A stretch of 64,000 nucleotides of DNA from Sporosarcina sp. FSL K6-2383 (GCF_038618305.1 NZ_CP152017.1:1713501-1777500), one strand, 5' to 3'. Counted from the first letter of the stretch, positions 44,342 to 53,437 are shown. Numbers and translations are program-made. The notes: a model not told the origin generated them from the sequence alone.

Positions 44342-45325
44342 ATGAAGGAAATGAATCGAAAAGATGTCATTGTTGTTGGAGGTGGTCCTTGTGGACTGTC
44401 TGCAGCAATTGAATTAAAGCAAATTGGACTGAATGTAGTTGTAATTGAGAAAGGGAATATTGTTAACTCGATTTATCATTACCCGACACATCAAACGTTT
44501 TTCAGTTCAAGTATTAAATTATCAATTGGTGATATCCCATTCATCACGGCAATTGATAAGCCGAAGCGTAACGATGCGTTAGTTTATTACCGTAAGGTGG
44601 CAGAGCTAAAAGAAATCGCGATTCAAAGTTTTGAAAAAGTGGAGGATATTCAACGGGAAATGGAAGGCTTCCGCGTGGTGACGAATAAGGATGAATATTT
44701 TGCTACAAATGTTGTCGTTGCTACGGGGTATTATGATAATCCAAATCAACTTGGTGTTGAGGGAGAGGATTTACCGAATGTTTTCCACTATTTCAAAGAG
44801 GCTCATCAATTCTTCGGGAAAAAGGTTGTCGTTATAGGTGGTAAAAATTCGTCTGTCGATGCTGCGCTTGAATTGGAGCGTGCGGGTGCATCAGTCACGG
44901 TTGTTTACAGGGGATCCGACTATTCGCCGAGTGTGAAGCCTTGGATTTTACCTGGATTCGATAGCCTCGTCCGCGCGGGTGACATCGAGATGCATTTTAA
45001 TGCGCATGTCGTTGCGATTACAGAGTCGAGTGTGACGATTGAGCAGCAAGGAGAAACAGTTGTTATTGATAATGACTATGTCTTTGCGATGATTGGCTAT
45101 CATCCGGATTATGCTTTTTTGAAAAGCATCGGTATTTCGACGGATGAGGAAAGTGGTTGCCCTACTTTCAATGAGGAAACGATGGAAACAAATGTACAGG
45201 GGCTCTATATCGCGGGCGTCATTGCGGCAGGAAATAATGCGAATGAAATATTTATCGAAAATGGTAAGTTCCATGGCGGAATGATTGCCCGCGCGATTAA
45301 AGCAAAACAGACCGCTGTGAATTAA
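44342..45325 (+). CDS. ypdA: Bacillithiol disulfide reductase YpdA (Bdr)
   Basis: YpdA is a NADPH-dependent flavoprotein reductase that recycles oxidised bacillithiol, protecting thiols under oxidative stress. The 327-residue protein has the FAD-binding motif VVGGGPCGLSAA with Cys17, corresponding to the reported active-site cysteine, the NADPH motif VVIGGKNSSVDAALE, and conserved C-terminus ETNVQGLYIAGVIAAG. It is nearly collinear with the B. subtilis protein. ATG 44342 is used; the nearest AAAGGAG lies 14 bases upstream, longer than usual. It follows ypbG by eight bases and ends before a terminator at 45335. Confidence 0.94.
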   Translation: MKEMNRKDVIVVGGGPCGLSAAIELKQIGLNVVVIEKGNIVNSIYHYPTHQTFFSSSIKLSIGDIPFITAIDKPKRNDALVYYRKVAELKEIAIQSFEKVEDIQREMEGFRVVTNKDEYFATNVVVATGYYDNPNQLGVEGEDLPNVFHYFKEAHQFFGKKVVVIGGKNSSVDAALELERAGASVTVVYRGSDYSPSVKPWILPGFDSLVRAGDIEMHFNAHVVAITESSVTIEQQGETVVIDNDYVFAMIGYHPDYAFLKSIGISTDEESGCPTFNEETMETNVQGLYIAGVIAAGNNANEIFIENGKFHGGMIARAIKAKQTAVN

Positions 45326-45334
45326 GGAAAATAA

Positions 45335-45376
45335 AGACTACTCATCGACCGAATTGGTTGAAGAGTAGTCTTTTTA
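45335..45376 (+). terminator. Terminator of ypbG-ypdA
   Basis: AGACTACT and AGTAGTCT arms around a loop of about 21 bases that itself folds, followed by TTTTAG. Confidence 0.85.
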
Positions 45377-45390
45377 GTTTAACTACTGGG

Positions 45391-45615
45391 GTAGTTGGGT
45401 TTCGCTAATGCGTAACCCAGTTTGCCTGGGGTAGCCGAGTTTCACCGATACCTAGCCCAGTTTTACATAGGGGTAGCTCAGTTTCACTAATGCGTAGTCC
45501 AGTTTGCCTGAGGTAGCCGAGTTTCGCCGATACGTAGCCCAGTTTTGCATAAGGGTAGCTCAGTTTCACTAATACGTAGTCCAGTTTGCCCGAGGTAGCC
45601 GAGTTTCGCCGATGC
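45391..45615. repeat. Second array with the same 82-nt higher-order period
   Basis: Eleven GTAG-like unit starts occur at 45391, 45412, 45431, 45452, 45473, 45494, 45513, 45534, 45555, 45576 and 45595. Spacing is 21, 19, 21, 21, 21, 19, 21, 21, 21, 19. Identical phases recur every 82 nt. Unit core is GTAGCCGAGTTT or GTAGTCCAGTTTG, closely matching the array at 9557. It ends four bases before the ansA stop codon, so ansA transcription would run into it. Confidence 0.93.
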
Positions 45616-45618
45616 TCT

Positions 45619-46557
45619 TCAGCCCAAACAAAGTTCGAGAAGAAGCTTCAGCCGTGCTTTTTGACCGCTTAGTCCATGCTCAAAGCGAACGCCCAAATCT
45701 TTCAGCATTTTGCCTCCACCTTCGTAGGCGTATATATCTTGTGCGATGCCGTTAAAGCAACGAGAGACAACAATGACAGGGATGTTTTTCTCCAATAGTT
45801 GCTGAATACCTGGGAGTAAGGCTGGCGGCACATTCCCTTGGCCAAGACCCTCAAGTACGACACCATCATAGCCAAGTGAAGCTACCGACTGGAGCATATC
45901 GGGTTCCATGCCGGCATAGATTTTGAACATAGCCACTTTTTTCTGAATATCCTTTACAGGAAGATGAACCCGAGCTAAAGGCGCATGGTGGAAATGAATA
46001 GCCGATTTCGTCACAATACCGATAGGGCCATATTGTGGACTTTGGAAAGTAGATACACTACTGCTATGCGTTTTTGTCACGTTTGTTGCCGTATGAATCT
46101 CATCATTAAGAACGACAAGAACACCTTTGTCATTTGCATTATCAGCGGCTGCTACCCGAACAGCAGCCATCAAATTATAAACGCCATCCGCACCAATTTC
46201 ATTGGAAGAGCGCATGGCGCCTGTCAATACAATAGGAATGTTATAGTTCGTCGAAAGTTCTAAAAAGTAGGCAGTTTCTTCAAGTGTATCGGTACCATGT
46301 GTGATAACGATACCGTCAAAGCTACTATCTACAATCCCTTGGTCAATCATTAGCTTTAATTCAAGCATATGTCCAGGTGTAATATGGGGCGATGGTAAAT
46401 TGAAAGCTTCGATTTCGGTAATATTTGCGAACTGCTGAATATTGTCGATTTCCAATGCAAGTGGATTAGCGGCACTTAAAATAACGCCACCGGTTTCCGT
46501 ATTTAACTGCATCGAAATTGTTCCGCCCGTATGGATTAATAGAATATTTTTTTTCAC
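45619..46557 (-). CDS. ansA: Type I L-asparaginase
   Basis: AnsA hydrolyses L-asparagine to aspartate and ammonia in the cytoplasm. The 312-residue protein has the two active-site signatures: HTGGTIS with Thr13 region, and HGTDTLEETA (87-96), plus Lys162 in NVTKTHSSS. No export signal is present, fitting type I. The start is GTG 46557 with GGAGGG six bases upstream on the minus strand. It is divergent from prsW. Its 3' end abuts the 82-nt-period repeat array with no independent terminator visible. No ansR regulator lies adjacent. Confidence 0.95.
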   Translation of the reverse strand: MKKNILLIHTGGTISMQLNTETGGVILSAANPLALEIDNIQQFANITEIEAFNLPSPHITPGHMLELKLMIDQGIVDSSFDGIVITHGTDTLEETAYFLELSTNYNIPIVLTGAMRSSNEIGADGVYNLMAAVRVAAADNANDKGVLVVLNDEIHTATNVTKTHSSSVSTFQSPQYGPIGIVTKSAIHFHHAPLARVHLPVKDIQKKVAMFKIYAGMEPDMLQSVASLGYDGVVLEGLGQGNVPPALLPGIQQLLEKNIPVIVVSRCFNGIAQDIYAYEGGGKMLKDLGVRFEHGLSGQKARLKLLLELCLG

Positions 46558-46588
46558 AATGGACCCTCCTATAAAAGGTAATTCATGG

Positions 46589-46594
46589 TATAAT
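46589..46594 (+). promoter_or_regulatory. Extended -10 promoter of prsW
   Basis: TGGTATAAT (46586-46594) is a TGn plus TATAAT extended -10, 22 bases before prsW, placed between divergent ansA and prsW. Confidence 0.55.
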
Positions 46595-46616
46595 GGTATG
46601 GATTGGGGGTGCGCCT

Positions 46617-47300
46617 ATGTTTATATTGCTTACAGTGGCAATTGCGCCTGGATTGGCGCTCTTCAGCTATTTCTATTTGAGAAAGCAAATTGCGAAAGAA
46701 CCATCACGTACATTATTTCATACATTTATATATGGCGCTATAATGACTTTTCCGATTATGTTCATTCAGCATGTTTTTGAAGAAGAAAACATTTTTTCTA
46801 GCTATTTTATGCGAAATGTTATTTTTACGAGTGGAATTGAGGAGTTTTTCAAATGGCTCATCCTACTCATTGCAATTTATAGACATGTTGAGTTTGAAGA
46901 CGCCTACGACGGTATTTTATATGGCGCCAGTGTGTCACTCGGTTTTGCCACCGTTGAAAATGTGATTTATTTGCTTGCATTTGGAGCTGATGTTGCATTC
47001 ATGCGGGCTTTGTTACCCGTTTCAAGTCATGCTTTATTCGGTGTAGTCATGGGATATTATTTTGGCCGTGCGAAATTTGCAGTAGAATCCAATATTAATA
47101 AATACTTGTTCCTCGCGTTACTTGCTCCATATTGCCTTCATTTTATGTACAATGGAATTTTTGAGATAAGTGCTATTTCACAATATTTAATCATCCCGTT
47201 CATGCTATTCCTTTGGTGGTTTGGACTAACGAGAGTGAAATACGCGCACACGTTTGCGATGCAGCAATTCAGACGCAAAGCGCGAGTGATAAAAAAATGA
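46617..47300 (+). CDS. prsW: Intramembrane glutamic protease PrsW
   Basis: PrsW makes the site-1 cut in the anti-sigma-W factor RsiW in B. subtilis. The 227-residue polytopic protein has about seven helices and the conserved acidic motif GIEEFFKWLIL with a paired glutamate, ATVENVIYLL, and HALFGVVMGYYFG. ATG 46617 follows ATTGGGGGTGCGCCT; the frame upstream includes no site. The stop TGA (47298-47300) lies inside the terminator stem. Neighbours match B. subtilis ypdC beside sleB, with an added repeat region between. Confidence 0.93.
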   Translation: MFILLTVAIAPGLALFSYFYLRKQIAKEPSRTLFHTFIYGAIMTFPIMFIQHVFEEENIFSSYFMRNVIFTSGIEEFFKWLILLIAIYRHVEFEDAYDGILYGASVSLGFATVENVIYLLAFGADVAFMRALLPVSSHALFGVVMGYYFGRAKFAVESNINKYLFLALLAPYCLHFMYNGIFEISAISQYLIIPFMLFLWWFGLTRVKYAHTFAMQQFRRKARVIKK

Positions 47301-47327
47301 TTCAGCCAAGGCTGAATCATTTTTTTA
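47292..47327 (+). terminator. Terminator overlapping the prsW stop codon
   Basis: TGATTCAGCC and GGCTGAATCA arms around AA are followed by TTTTTTTAT. The first three bases of the stem are the prsW stop codon. Confidence 0.9.
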
Positions 47328-47344
47328 TGGTTAAAAACAGAGTT

Positions 47345-47765
47345 TTTCTTAATCAATCGCGCCTCGGCGTGATTGCGTCAAGATTTTGAATTGAGCTTGA
47401 GGCCTACAGGATGTAGGTTATGTAGTCGTTGCGAATCGAACTGCGAAGGGTTCGATTTGCCGTATTTCTGTGCCTTTGCAGAAATTAAGGCACATGATTA
47501 GGATGTCGCGCACTTAGACTGCCTTCTTAACTCCCTTCAAAATCTGTGACATCCGCGGACCAACAGGATGTTGGTTATGCAACCGTTGCCGCAGGACGCG
47601 GTGAACTTAGGTTGCCTTCCATTCTTCATTCAGCGGGAGTTTGGGCACCTGCTGAACTGGGAAACAAAACAGCATTCATCTCTCCATCTGTGGAGGTGGA
47701 AGTTTTCTGTAGCTGACGCTTCACTTTCAGTACAAAAGCATTTGCTGAATGAAGATAAATAAAAT
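47345..47765. repeat. Composite dispersed repeat between prsW and sleB
   Basis: Left part (47351-47558) has palindrome CAATCGCGCC/GGCGTGATTG, then GATTTTGAATTGAGCTTGAG, CCTACAGGATGTAGGTTATG, an embedded inverted triple-hairpin piece (47431-47493), GTCGCGCACTTAGACTGCC and AAAATCTGTGACATCCGCGG. Right part (47624-47754) is a 131-nt unit with 11-bp terminal inverted repeats CTTCATTCAGC/GCTGAATGAAG. A shorter copy of the whole lies at 57238-57517 and the left half, inverted, at 59245-59396. No gene is supported here; a short frame at 47568-47762 is rejected. Confidence 0.85.
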
Positions 47766-47805
47766 GAAAAACTTTGGGTAACCTACACAAAAAGGAGGAA
47801 TGAAA

Positions 47806-48591
47806 GTGAAAAAGTGGTTCATCCGCATAATCGTGATTGTCCTGCTCCTTGGGTGCGTATATGCTACCTCGCCTGTACAAATCGAAGCCTTTAGTTCGCA
47901 AAATGTGGCGCGTGGTGCTAATGGCGACGATGTCATAGAATTACAATCACGACTACAGTATATCGGTTTTTATACGGGAACGATTGACGGTAAGTTTGGC
48001 TACGGCACGTATTGGGCACTGCGCAACTTTCAAGAGAAATACGGACTTCCGATTGATGGAATTGCAGGAGCGAAGACGAAAAAGAAATTAGTCGATGCAT
48101 CAGAGTATGATGAGAAGTTTGTCAAAGACAACTTGAGTAAAGGAAATAAATTTACACATTACGGTGGAAAACCGCTCTCCTCTCAAGTGACAAAAGGAAC
48201 GGGGAAAACAAATACTGTCCAAGCACCAGGCAAGTATTCGGAAAAGGATATCCAACTAATGGCGAATGCTGTGTACGGAGAGGCGAGAGGAGAGCCTTAT
48301 GATGGCCAAGTTGCGGTTGCAGCCGTTATTTTGAATCGGGTGGAGCACCCAGACTTCCCGGACACTGTAGGCGGTGTGATTTTTCAACCGCTAGCTTTTA
48401 CTGCTGTAGCGGATGGGCAAATTTGGCTGGAACCGAATGAACGTGCAAAAGAAGCCGTTCTTGATGCTATTAACGGTTGGGATCCATCGGAAAATGCTAC
48501 CTACTACTTTAATCCAATTACTGCGACGAGTAAATGGATTTGGTCACGACCACAAATAAAGAAAATTGGCTTGCACATCTTTTGTAATTGA
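47806..48591 (+). CDS. sleB: Spore cortex-lytic enzyme SleB
   Basis: SleB depolymerises the muramic-lactam-containing cortex during germination. The 261-residue protein has a signal peptide (IIVIVLLLGCVYATSPVQIE), a peptidoglycan-binding domain with GANGDDVIELQSRLQYIGFY, and a Hydrolase_2 (CwlJ-like) catalytic domain with Glu in NAVYGEARGE and AAVILNRVEHPDFPDTVGG. Start: GTG 47806 is eight bases after AAAGGAGG; ATG 47800 is two bases from it and is the alternative. ypeB follows 34 bases later, the normal sleB-ypeB germination pair. The usual expression is forespore-specific. Confidence 0.95.
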   Translation: MKKWFIRIIVIVLLLGCVYATSPVQIEAFSSQNVARGANGDDVIELQSRLQYIGFYTGTIDGKFGYGTYWALRNFQEKYGLPIDGIAGAKTKKKLVDASEYDEKFVKDNLSKGNKFTHYGGKPLSSQVTKGTGKTNTVQAPGKYSEKDIQLMANAVYGEARGEPYDGQVAVAAVILNRVEHPDFPDTVGGVIFQPLAFTAVADGQIWLEPNERAKEAVLDAINGWDPSENATYYFNPITATSKWIWSRPQIKKIGLHIFCN

Positions 48592-48625
48592 AAATAAATG
48601 ATGAAAGGAGACTCTTTATCGAATT

Positions 48626-49912
48626 ATGAGAAAAGTACTGTTTGTCCTAGTATACACACTGACGGCCTTAACAATCTTTGCTGTTGGAAAATCAGTTGAA
48701 AGTGAAAACCTTTCGATTGCACTCAGCGGGCAATATGCTAAACAAATGACAGATGCATCTGAAAAACTGGAAGAGCTCGATACCGCGGTGAAGAAGACAT
48801 TACTGTTCAATCAATCGGACGGCTCGGAAAAAGCACGTGAAGATATTTGGCGCTTGTCTTCTGATATTAAAAATTCAGTAGCGACATTACCGTTAGACCA
48901 AAGTTTCTCAGCTTCATGGCTGAATTATCTTGGTCGACTTGGTAATTATGCAAAAGAGGCTAATGGAGAATCAGATGACGATGCATACCATAAAGTTATG
49001 TCGCAAGCTTCCAGTAATCTTCGTGAACTGGCGGATCAGTGGGAGCTCGCGACCGTCGGAATGGTGAATGGCAGATTGTCGATGGATGATTGGAAGAATA
49101 GACTGGAATCTGCCGACAAGGGACATGATTGGGCAGGTATGGGTACAGCAGTGAAACAATATACAGAAAGTGATTTTCCGTTGACAGCGAGCGAGTCAGA
49201 TTCGATGAAGAAAAAAGAATTGCAAGATCTGGCAGATGCGAAAGTGACGAAAGAAGGGGCGGTTGAACGTTTCAAAACGCTGTTTCCAGCTGTTTCTAAT
49301 GATGTAATAGGCATTGAAATGAGTGAACCTGGCTCGCCTTATCCATTTTATCATATCCGTTTTGCAGAAAATCAAGCTCTCGGTTATATCGATATTACGG
49401 AAAAAGGCGGACATGTTTTGTCCTTCCTTTCTGAGAGGCCGTTCGGTAAGCAAAGTCTGCCATTTGAAGATATTCAAAAAAAGACAGAGAAGTTTTTACA
49501 GGATGCAGGTTACAAAGACTTAGTTTACGAAGAGTCAAGAGAAAATAGTACAGCCTGGCATATGGTCTATGTCCGGGTAGAGTCTGACTATAAAGCGAAA
49601 GTATTTTCCGATACAATCCATTTGAAGGTTGCTAAAGATAATGGTGGCATAGTGGGGCTTGATGCTGCTGAATATATCCGAAAAGAGAAAACGAAACCAC
49701 AACCTATTACGAAAAAGGATTGGAAAACATTTTTCCATTCGACAGTCACGATTGCTAAGGAAGAGCTTGCATATGTAGAAAATGACAGACTAGAACAACG
49801 TTTAGCACATTATTTAACGGTAACGATTGACGAAAATGGGGAAATTGGCACATATGCAGTAATTGTTGATACCGAAACATCAGAGGTAATTAAAACAGAA
49901 AGGTTGCAATAG
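48626..49912 (+). CDS. ypeB: Germination protein YpeB
   Basis: YpeB is required for localisation and stability of SleB in the spore. The 428-residue protein has an N-terminal membrane anchor (VLFVLVYTLTALTIFAVGKS), a helical region and C-terminal repeated PepSY-type domains (IEMSEPGSPYPFYHIRFAEN; HYLTVTIDENGEIGTYAVIV). The first helices include EKLEELDTAVKKTLLF, matching the family. ATG 48626 is used, but GGAG lies 15 bases upstream, unusually far. It is co-transcribed with sleB. No terminator is clear after its stop. Confidence 0.94.
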   Translation: MRKVLFVLVYTLTALTIFAVGKSVESENLSIALSGQYAKQMTDASEKLEELDTAVKKTLLFNQSDGSEKAREDIWRLSSDIKNSVATLPLDQSFSASWLNYLGRLGNYAKEANGESDDDAYHKVMSQASSNLRELADQWELATVGMVNGRLSMDDWKNRLESADKGHDWAGMGTAVKQYTESDFPLTASESDSMKKKELQDLADAKVTKEGAVERFKTLFPAVSNDVIGIEMSEPGSPYPFYHIRFAENQALGYIDITEKGGHVLSFLSERPFGKQSLPFEDIQKKTEKFLQDAGYKDLVYEESRENSTAWHMVYVRVESDYKAKVFSDTIHLKVAKDNGGIVGLDAAEYIRKEKTKPQPITKKDWKTFFHSTVTIAKEELAYVENDRLEQRLAHYLTVTIDENGEIGTYAVIVDTETSEVIKTERLQ

Positions 49913-50138
49913 CTTAGCTCATTCGAGAGGGATATATGACTTCTATAAAAAAACATTGGATTATCCTACCCATCATGACATAATGAAAGTAAGACGAGCA
50001 TGAGGATTTTATTGGGTGAAATTACCTGAATTTAAAAGCTGATGAAAAGTGGTAAAGAAATATAAGGTTGCAATTACTGCCTATTATTTAGCACCTGATG
50101 CTTCACAACATTAAGACATGGATGGTAGGTGTTTTGGA
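49913..50138. other. Intergenic region between ypeB and ypfA
   Basis: No supported gene. A 21-codon frame from GTG 50049 (MVKKYKVAITAYYLAPDASQ) lacks a ribosome-binding site. It may be promoter-containing sequence for ypfA. Confidence 0.4.
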
Positions 50139-50780
50139 ATGTTACTTTCGATTGGGACAATCATTATCATCGACACAGACTTTACAAAGGATAGTGAAAA
50201 ATATAAAAGTAAAGTGATTGATATGGGCGATGGGTTTGTAATGATTGATTATCCGACACAGATTAAGACAGGGAAAACGGCTTTTTTCCTAGATGGTACA
50301 CAATTACTTGTATCTTTCATTGGAGAAAAGAAAATATCTTATGCTTTTCGTACTGAAGTAGGTGGTCGGCATAACAAAGGCGTTCCGATGTTGAAATTAT
50401 CTTACCCGGGTGATGAAGAACTGATTAAAATCCAAAGACGTGAATTTGTCCGAGTAGAGACGGCAATCGATATTGCGGTTGACCAGAACGGGAAGTTCAG
50501 CCATTTTGTGGCCGAGGACCTGAGTGCAGGTGGTGTTGCACTCAATCTTCCTAAAAGCGTTCCATTTGCGGCAGAAGACGTTGTCGCCGTGACGATTGTG
50601 TTACCTTTTGAAAATAAAGAAATAAAATACGTGAAAGTTCATGCGAAAGTTGCACGAATATGGGAGAAGGGTGGTCGGCGAATTGCTTCATTACAATTTG
50701 AAGATATCAAGCCGATGGAGTCCCAATATATTATTCGATTTTGTTTTGAGCGACAGTTAAAGATGAGAAATCGAACATAA
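50139..50780 (+). CDS. ypfA: PilZ-domain c-di-GMP receptor (YpfA/MotI-like)
   Basis: In B. subtilis YpfA (DgrA, MotI) binds c-di-GMP and acts as a flagellar clutch. The 213-residue protein has a YcgR-like N-terminal domain and a PilZ domain with the ligand motifs RRxxxR (IQRREFVRV, Arg100-Arg105) and DLSAGG (127-132). Both are intact, so c-di-GMP binding is expected. ATG 50139 is seven bases from TAGGTG; the in-frame ATG at 50118 has no site. cmk follows after 88 bases, with an extended -10 between. Confidence 0.93.
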   Translation: MLLSIGTIIIIDTDFTKDSEKYKSKVIDMGDGFVMIDYPTQIKTGKTAFFLDGTQLLVSFIGEKKISYAFRTEVGGRHNKGVPMLKLSYPGDEELIKIQRREFVRVETAIDIAVDQNGKFSHFVAEDLSAGGVALNLPKSVPFAAEDVVAVTIVLPFENKEIKYVKVHAKVARIWEKGGRRIASLQFEDIKPMESQYIIRFCFERQLKMRNRT

Positions 50781-50868
50781 TAATTATCAAGGGAAAGTCT
50801 GCATGAATGGGACTTTTCCTTTTTCTATATGGTACAATGTTGTCGAAAAGAGTACGGGGGTAGATGAG

Positions 50869-51546
50869 ATGAGTAGTGTTATAAAAATCGCGATTGATGG
50901 TCCGGCAGCAGCTGGAAAAAGTACAATTGCGAAAATGACAGCTGAAAAACTAGGGTACACTTATATCGACACAGGTTCGATGTACCGTGCGCTTGCGCAT
51001 AAAGCATTGCGTCGAAGCATAGATACTACTAACGGCGAGGAGCTTGAAAATCTGTTGCAGGAAACAGAAATTGTTTTAGTTCCGTCTGGAACAGGGCAAG
51101 CTGTCATTGTAGATGGTGTAGATGTAACAGAGGAGTTGCGTTCACAGCAAGTAACAGCGCATGTATCGGCTGTTGCAGTTCATTCGGGAGTCCGACGGCT
51201 AATGGTTGACAAACAACGTCAACTTGCTGAAGGAACGGGTGTAGTGATGGACGGCCGAGATATAGGGACAGCTGTTTTACCTCATGCAGAATTGAAGATT
51301 TTCATGACTGCATCTGTTGAAGAAAGAGCGTTACGCCGTCATATTGAAAATAATGAGCGTGGCATTGAAACGTCTCTTGAGGAATTACAGGCAGAGATTA
51401 GTGAGCGTGACCGTGCGGATAGTGAAAGGGAAGTATCTCCGTTGAAACAAGCGGAAGATGCTGTGCTCATTGATACGACTTCGATGTCAATCGAAGAAGT
51501 GGCAAGCCAAATTAGTAAGCTTGCAGAAAAGAGGAAGAGCATATGA
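50869..51546 (+). CDS. cmk: Cytidylate kinase
   Basis: Cmk phosphorylates CMP and dCMP. The 225-residue protein matches family length and has the P-loop IDGPAAAGKSTIAK at residues 9-22, YIDTGSMYRA and VMDGRDIGTAVLP, and the arginine-rich lid RALRRHIENNER. ATG 50869 (MSSVIKIAIDG) is chosen; the ATG at 50803 lies upstream of a TGGTACAAT promoter-like element. It overlaps plsC by four bases (ATGA), forming the cmk-plsC-rpsA run seen in Bacillus. Confidence 0.96.
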   Translation: MSSVIKIAIDGPAAAGKSTIAKMTAEKLGYTYIDTGSMYRALAHKALRRSIDTTNGEELENLLQETEIVLVPSGTGQAVIVDGVDVTEELRSQQVTAHVSAVAVHSGVRRLMVDKQRQLAEGTGVVMDGRDIGTAVLPHAELKIFMTASVEERALRRHIENNERGIETSLEELQAEISERDRADSEREVSPLKQAEDAVLIDTTSMSIEEVASQISKLAEKRKSI

Positions 51547-52127
51547 ACTTGTATCCATTCGGGAAATGGTTGTGTAGTGTAGTCTTTTATCCGCTATATC
51601 GCATTCAGGTAATCGGTCAGGAGAACTTTCCGAAAGAGGGAGGCGTTCTGCTTTGTACAAACCATATTGCAAACGTCGATCCACCGATTGTTGGTATTAG
51701 TTGTCCAAGACCCGTTCACTTCATGGCAAAAGAAGAGCTTTTTAATGTACCTATTTTGAAGAGTGTTTTGCCAAGTGTTAAAGCGTTTCCGGTGAAACGT
51801 GGTATGAGCGATAGGGAAGCCTTTCGTAAAGCGTTGAAAATTCTCAAGTCTGGAGAGGTTGTTGGTTTATTTCCGGAAGGGACGAGAAGTAAGACTGGTG
51901 AATTAGGTAAAGGTCTTGCGGGTGCTGGTTTTTTTGCACTCAAAGGAGAGGGCGTCGTTATGCCTTGTGCGATTATTGGTCCTTACAAGCGTTTTAGCAG
52001 ATTAAAGGTTGTTTACGGAAAACCGATTGATGTAACCCCTTATCGTGAAAGGCGGGCTTCATCCGAAGAAGTGACAGAAGTCATCATGAATGAAATTCGC
52101 AAACTAATTGAACAACATCAAAAATGA
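51543..52127 (+). CDS. plsC: 1-acyl-sn-glycerol-3-phosphate acyltransferase
   Basis: PlsC makes phosphatidic acid from lysophosphatidic acid at the membrane. The 194-residue protein has acyltransferase motif I NHIANVD (Asn40-Asp46; catalytic His41) and motif III FPEGTRSKTGELGKG (110-124). An N-terminal amphipathic or membrane segment precedes them. ATG 51543 overlaps the cmk stop. It is shorter than some PlsC proteins but complete. rpsA starts 78 bases later. Confidence 0.95.
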   Translation: MNLYPFGKWLCSVVFYPLYRIQVIGQENFPKEGGVLLCTNHIANVDPPIVGISCPRPVHFMAKEELFNVPILKSVLPSVKAFPVKRGMSDREAFRKALKILKSGEVVGLFPEGTRSKTGELGKGLAGAGFFALKGEGVVMPCAIIGPYKRFSRLKVVYGKPIDVTPYRERRASSEEVTEVIMNEIRKLIEQHQK

Positions 52128-52205
52128 AGTAAGGGTTAATTTTTGTTTTTATGAATCAATTCGCATAATATAGAAGTAGAATTCTTTATAGGGGAGGACT
52201 ACATA

Positions 52206-53351
52206 ATGACTGAAGAGATGAATTTGGAAACGGTGAAAAGCTACAATGAAGGTGATCGTGTTACTGGTAAAGTGACAAAGATTGAAGATAAATCGGTGAC
52301 AGTTGAAATTTCTGGAGCGCCATTTGATGGTGTTATTCCGATTAGTGAATTGTCCAGCCTCCACATTGAAAAGGCTGCAGATGCAGTTGTAGAGGGCGAC
52401 GAGCTTGAATTGATCATCATGAAGGTGGAAGACAACACGTATGTCCTGTCAAAACGGAAAGTCGATGCAGAAGACTCATGGGATTCTCTTGAAGAGAAAT
52501 TTAAAAACAAAGTAACGATTGAAACAGAGGTTAAGGATGTTGTCAAAGGTGGACTAGTCGTTGATTTAGGTGTACGGGGCTTTATACCTGCCTCACTGGT
52601 CGAAGATTATTTTGTTGAAACATTTGAAGAATATAAAGGTCGTATGATGACGTTCAAAATTGTTGAAATGGATAAAGAGAAAAATCGACTTATTCTTTCG
52701 CATCGTGCGGTGATCCAGGAAGAGAAAGATTCACAAAAAGGGGCTGTGCTTGAGAGCCTGAAGGAAGGTCAAGTGTTAGAAGGAACAGTCCAACGCCTTG
52801 CTACATTTGGTGCTTTCGTCGACATCGGTGGCATAGATGGTCTTGTCCACATTTCACAATTGTCACATGACCATATTGACAAAGTGTCAGACCTCCTTAA
52901 AGAAGGCGAGAAAGTGAATGTGAAAATTTTGTCTGTCGATCGTGACTCAGAACGAATTTCACTATCTATTAAAGATACGCTGCCTGGACCATGGGAAGGA
53001 ATTGAAGATCGCGCGCCAAAAGGAGCTGTTCTGAAAGGAACTGTGAAACGGCTTGTATCTTACGGTGCATTTGTTGAAGTTTTCCCAGGTGTCGAGGGGC
53101 TTGTCCATATTTCTCGTATTTCTCACCAGCATATTGGAACTCCGCATGAAGTATTGCAGGAAGGTCAACAAGTTGATGTTAAAGTGCTGGAAGTAAATCA
53201 TGAAGAAAAACGACTATCCTTGAGCATTAAAGACTTGATAGCAAAAGAAGATAGTAATGACTCCTATGGAGATTATGAAATGCCTGAAGAAGCATCTGGT
53301 TTTTCTTTGAGTGATGTCATTGGTGATCAGCTTAAGAAATTTTCAAATTAA
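52206..53351 (+). CDS. rpsA: 30S ribosomal protein S1 homologue (YpfD)
   Basis: The 381-residue protein contains four S1 OB-fold domains (roughly 13-85, 100-172, 185-260 and 270-345), each ending in a pattern such as [24 protein letters not shown] or [12 protein letters not shown]. Firmicute S1 homologues have four domains, unlike six in E. coli, and are not essential; they bind mRNA and may modulate translation. ATG 52206 follows GGGGAGGACTACATA. It ends before a strong terminator at 53403. Confidence 0.95.
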   Translation: MTEEMNLETVKSYNEGDRVTGKVTKIEDKSVTVEISGAPFDGVIPISELSSLHIEKAADAVVEGDELELIIMKVEDNTYVLSKRKVDAEDSWDSLEEKFKNKVTIETEVKDVVKGGLVVDLGVRGFIPASLVEDYFVETFEEYKGRMMTFKIVEMDKEKNRLILSHRAVIQEEKDSQKGAVLESLKEGQVLEGTVQRLATFGAFVDIGGIDGLVHISQLSHDHIDKVSDLLKEGEKVNVKILSVDRDSERISLSIKDTLPGPWEGIEDRAPKGAVLKGTVKRLVSYGAFVEVFPGVEGLVHISRISHQHIGTPHEVLQEGQQVDVKVLEVNHEEKRLSLSIKDLIAKEDSNDSYGDYEMPEEASGFSLSDVIGDQLKKFSN

Positions 53352-53402
53352 ATCTATTATTTTGGACGGCGTGTGAACAAAATAGGAACAAGTACTTGCG
53401 TG

Positions 53403-53437
53403 GATGATGATGCTTTTATAGCATCATCATCTTTTTT
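53403..53437 (+). terminator. Terminator after rpsA
   Basis: GATGATGATGCT and AGCATCATCATC are perfect arms around TTTAT, followed by TTTTTT. Confidence 0.92.

Noticed and set aside
47568..47762. 64-codon frame before sleB
   Set aside because: It lies wholly within the composite repeat, is not conserved as a frame in the 57.3-kb copy and lacks a start signal.
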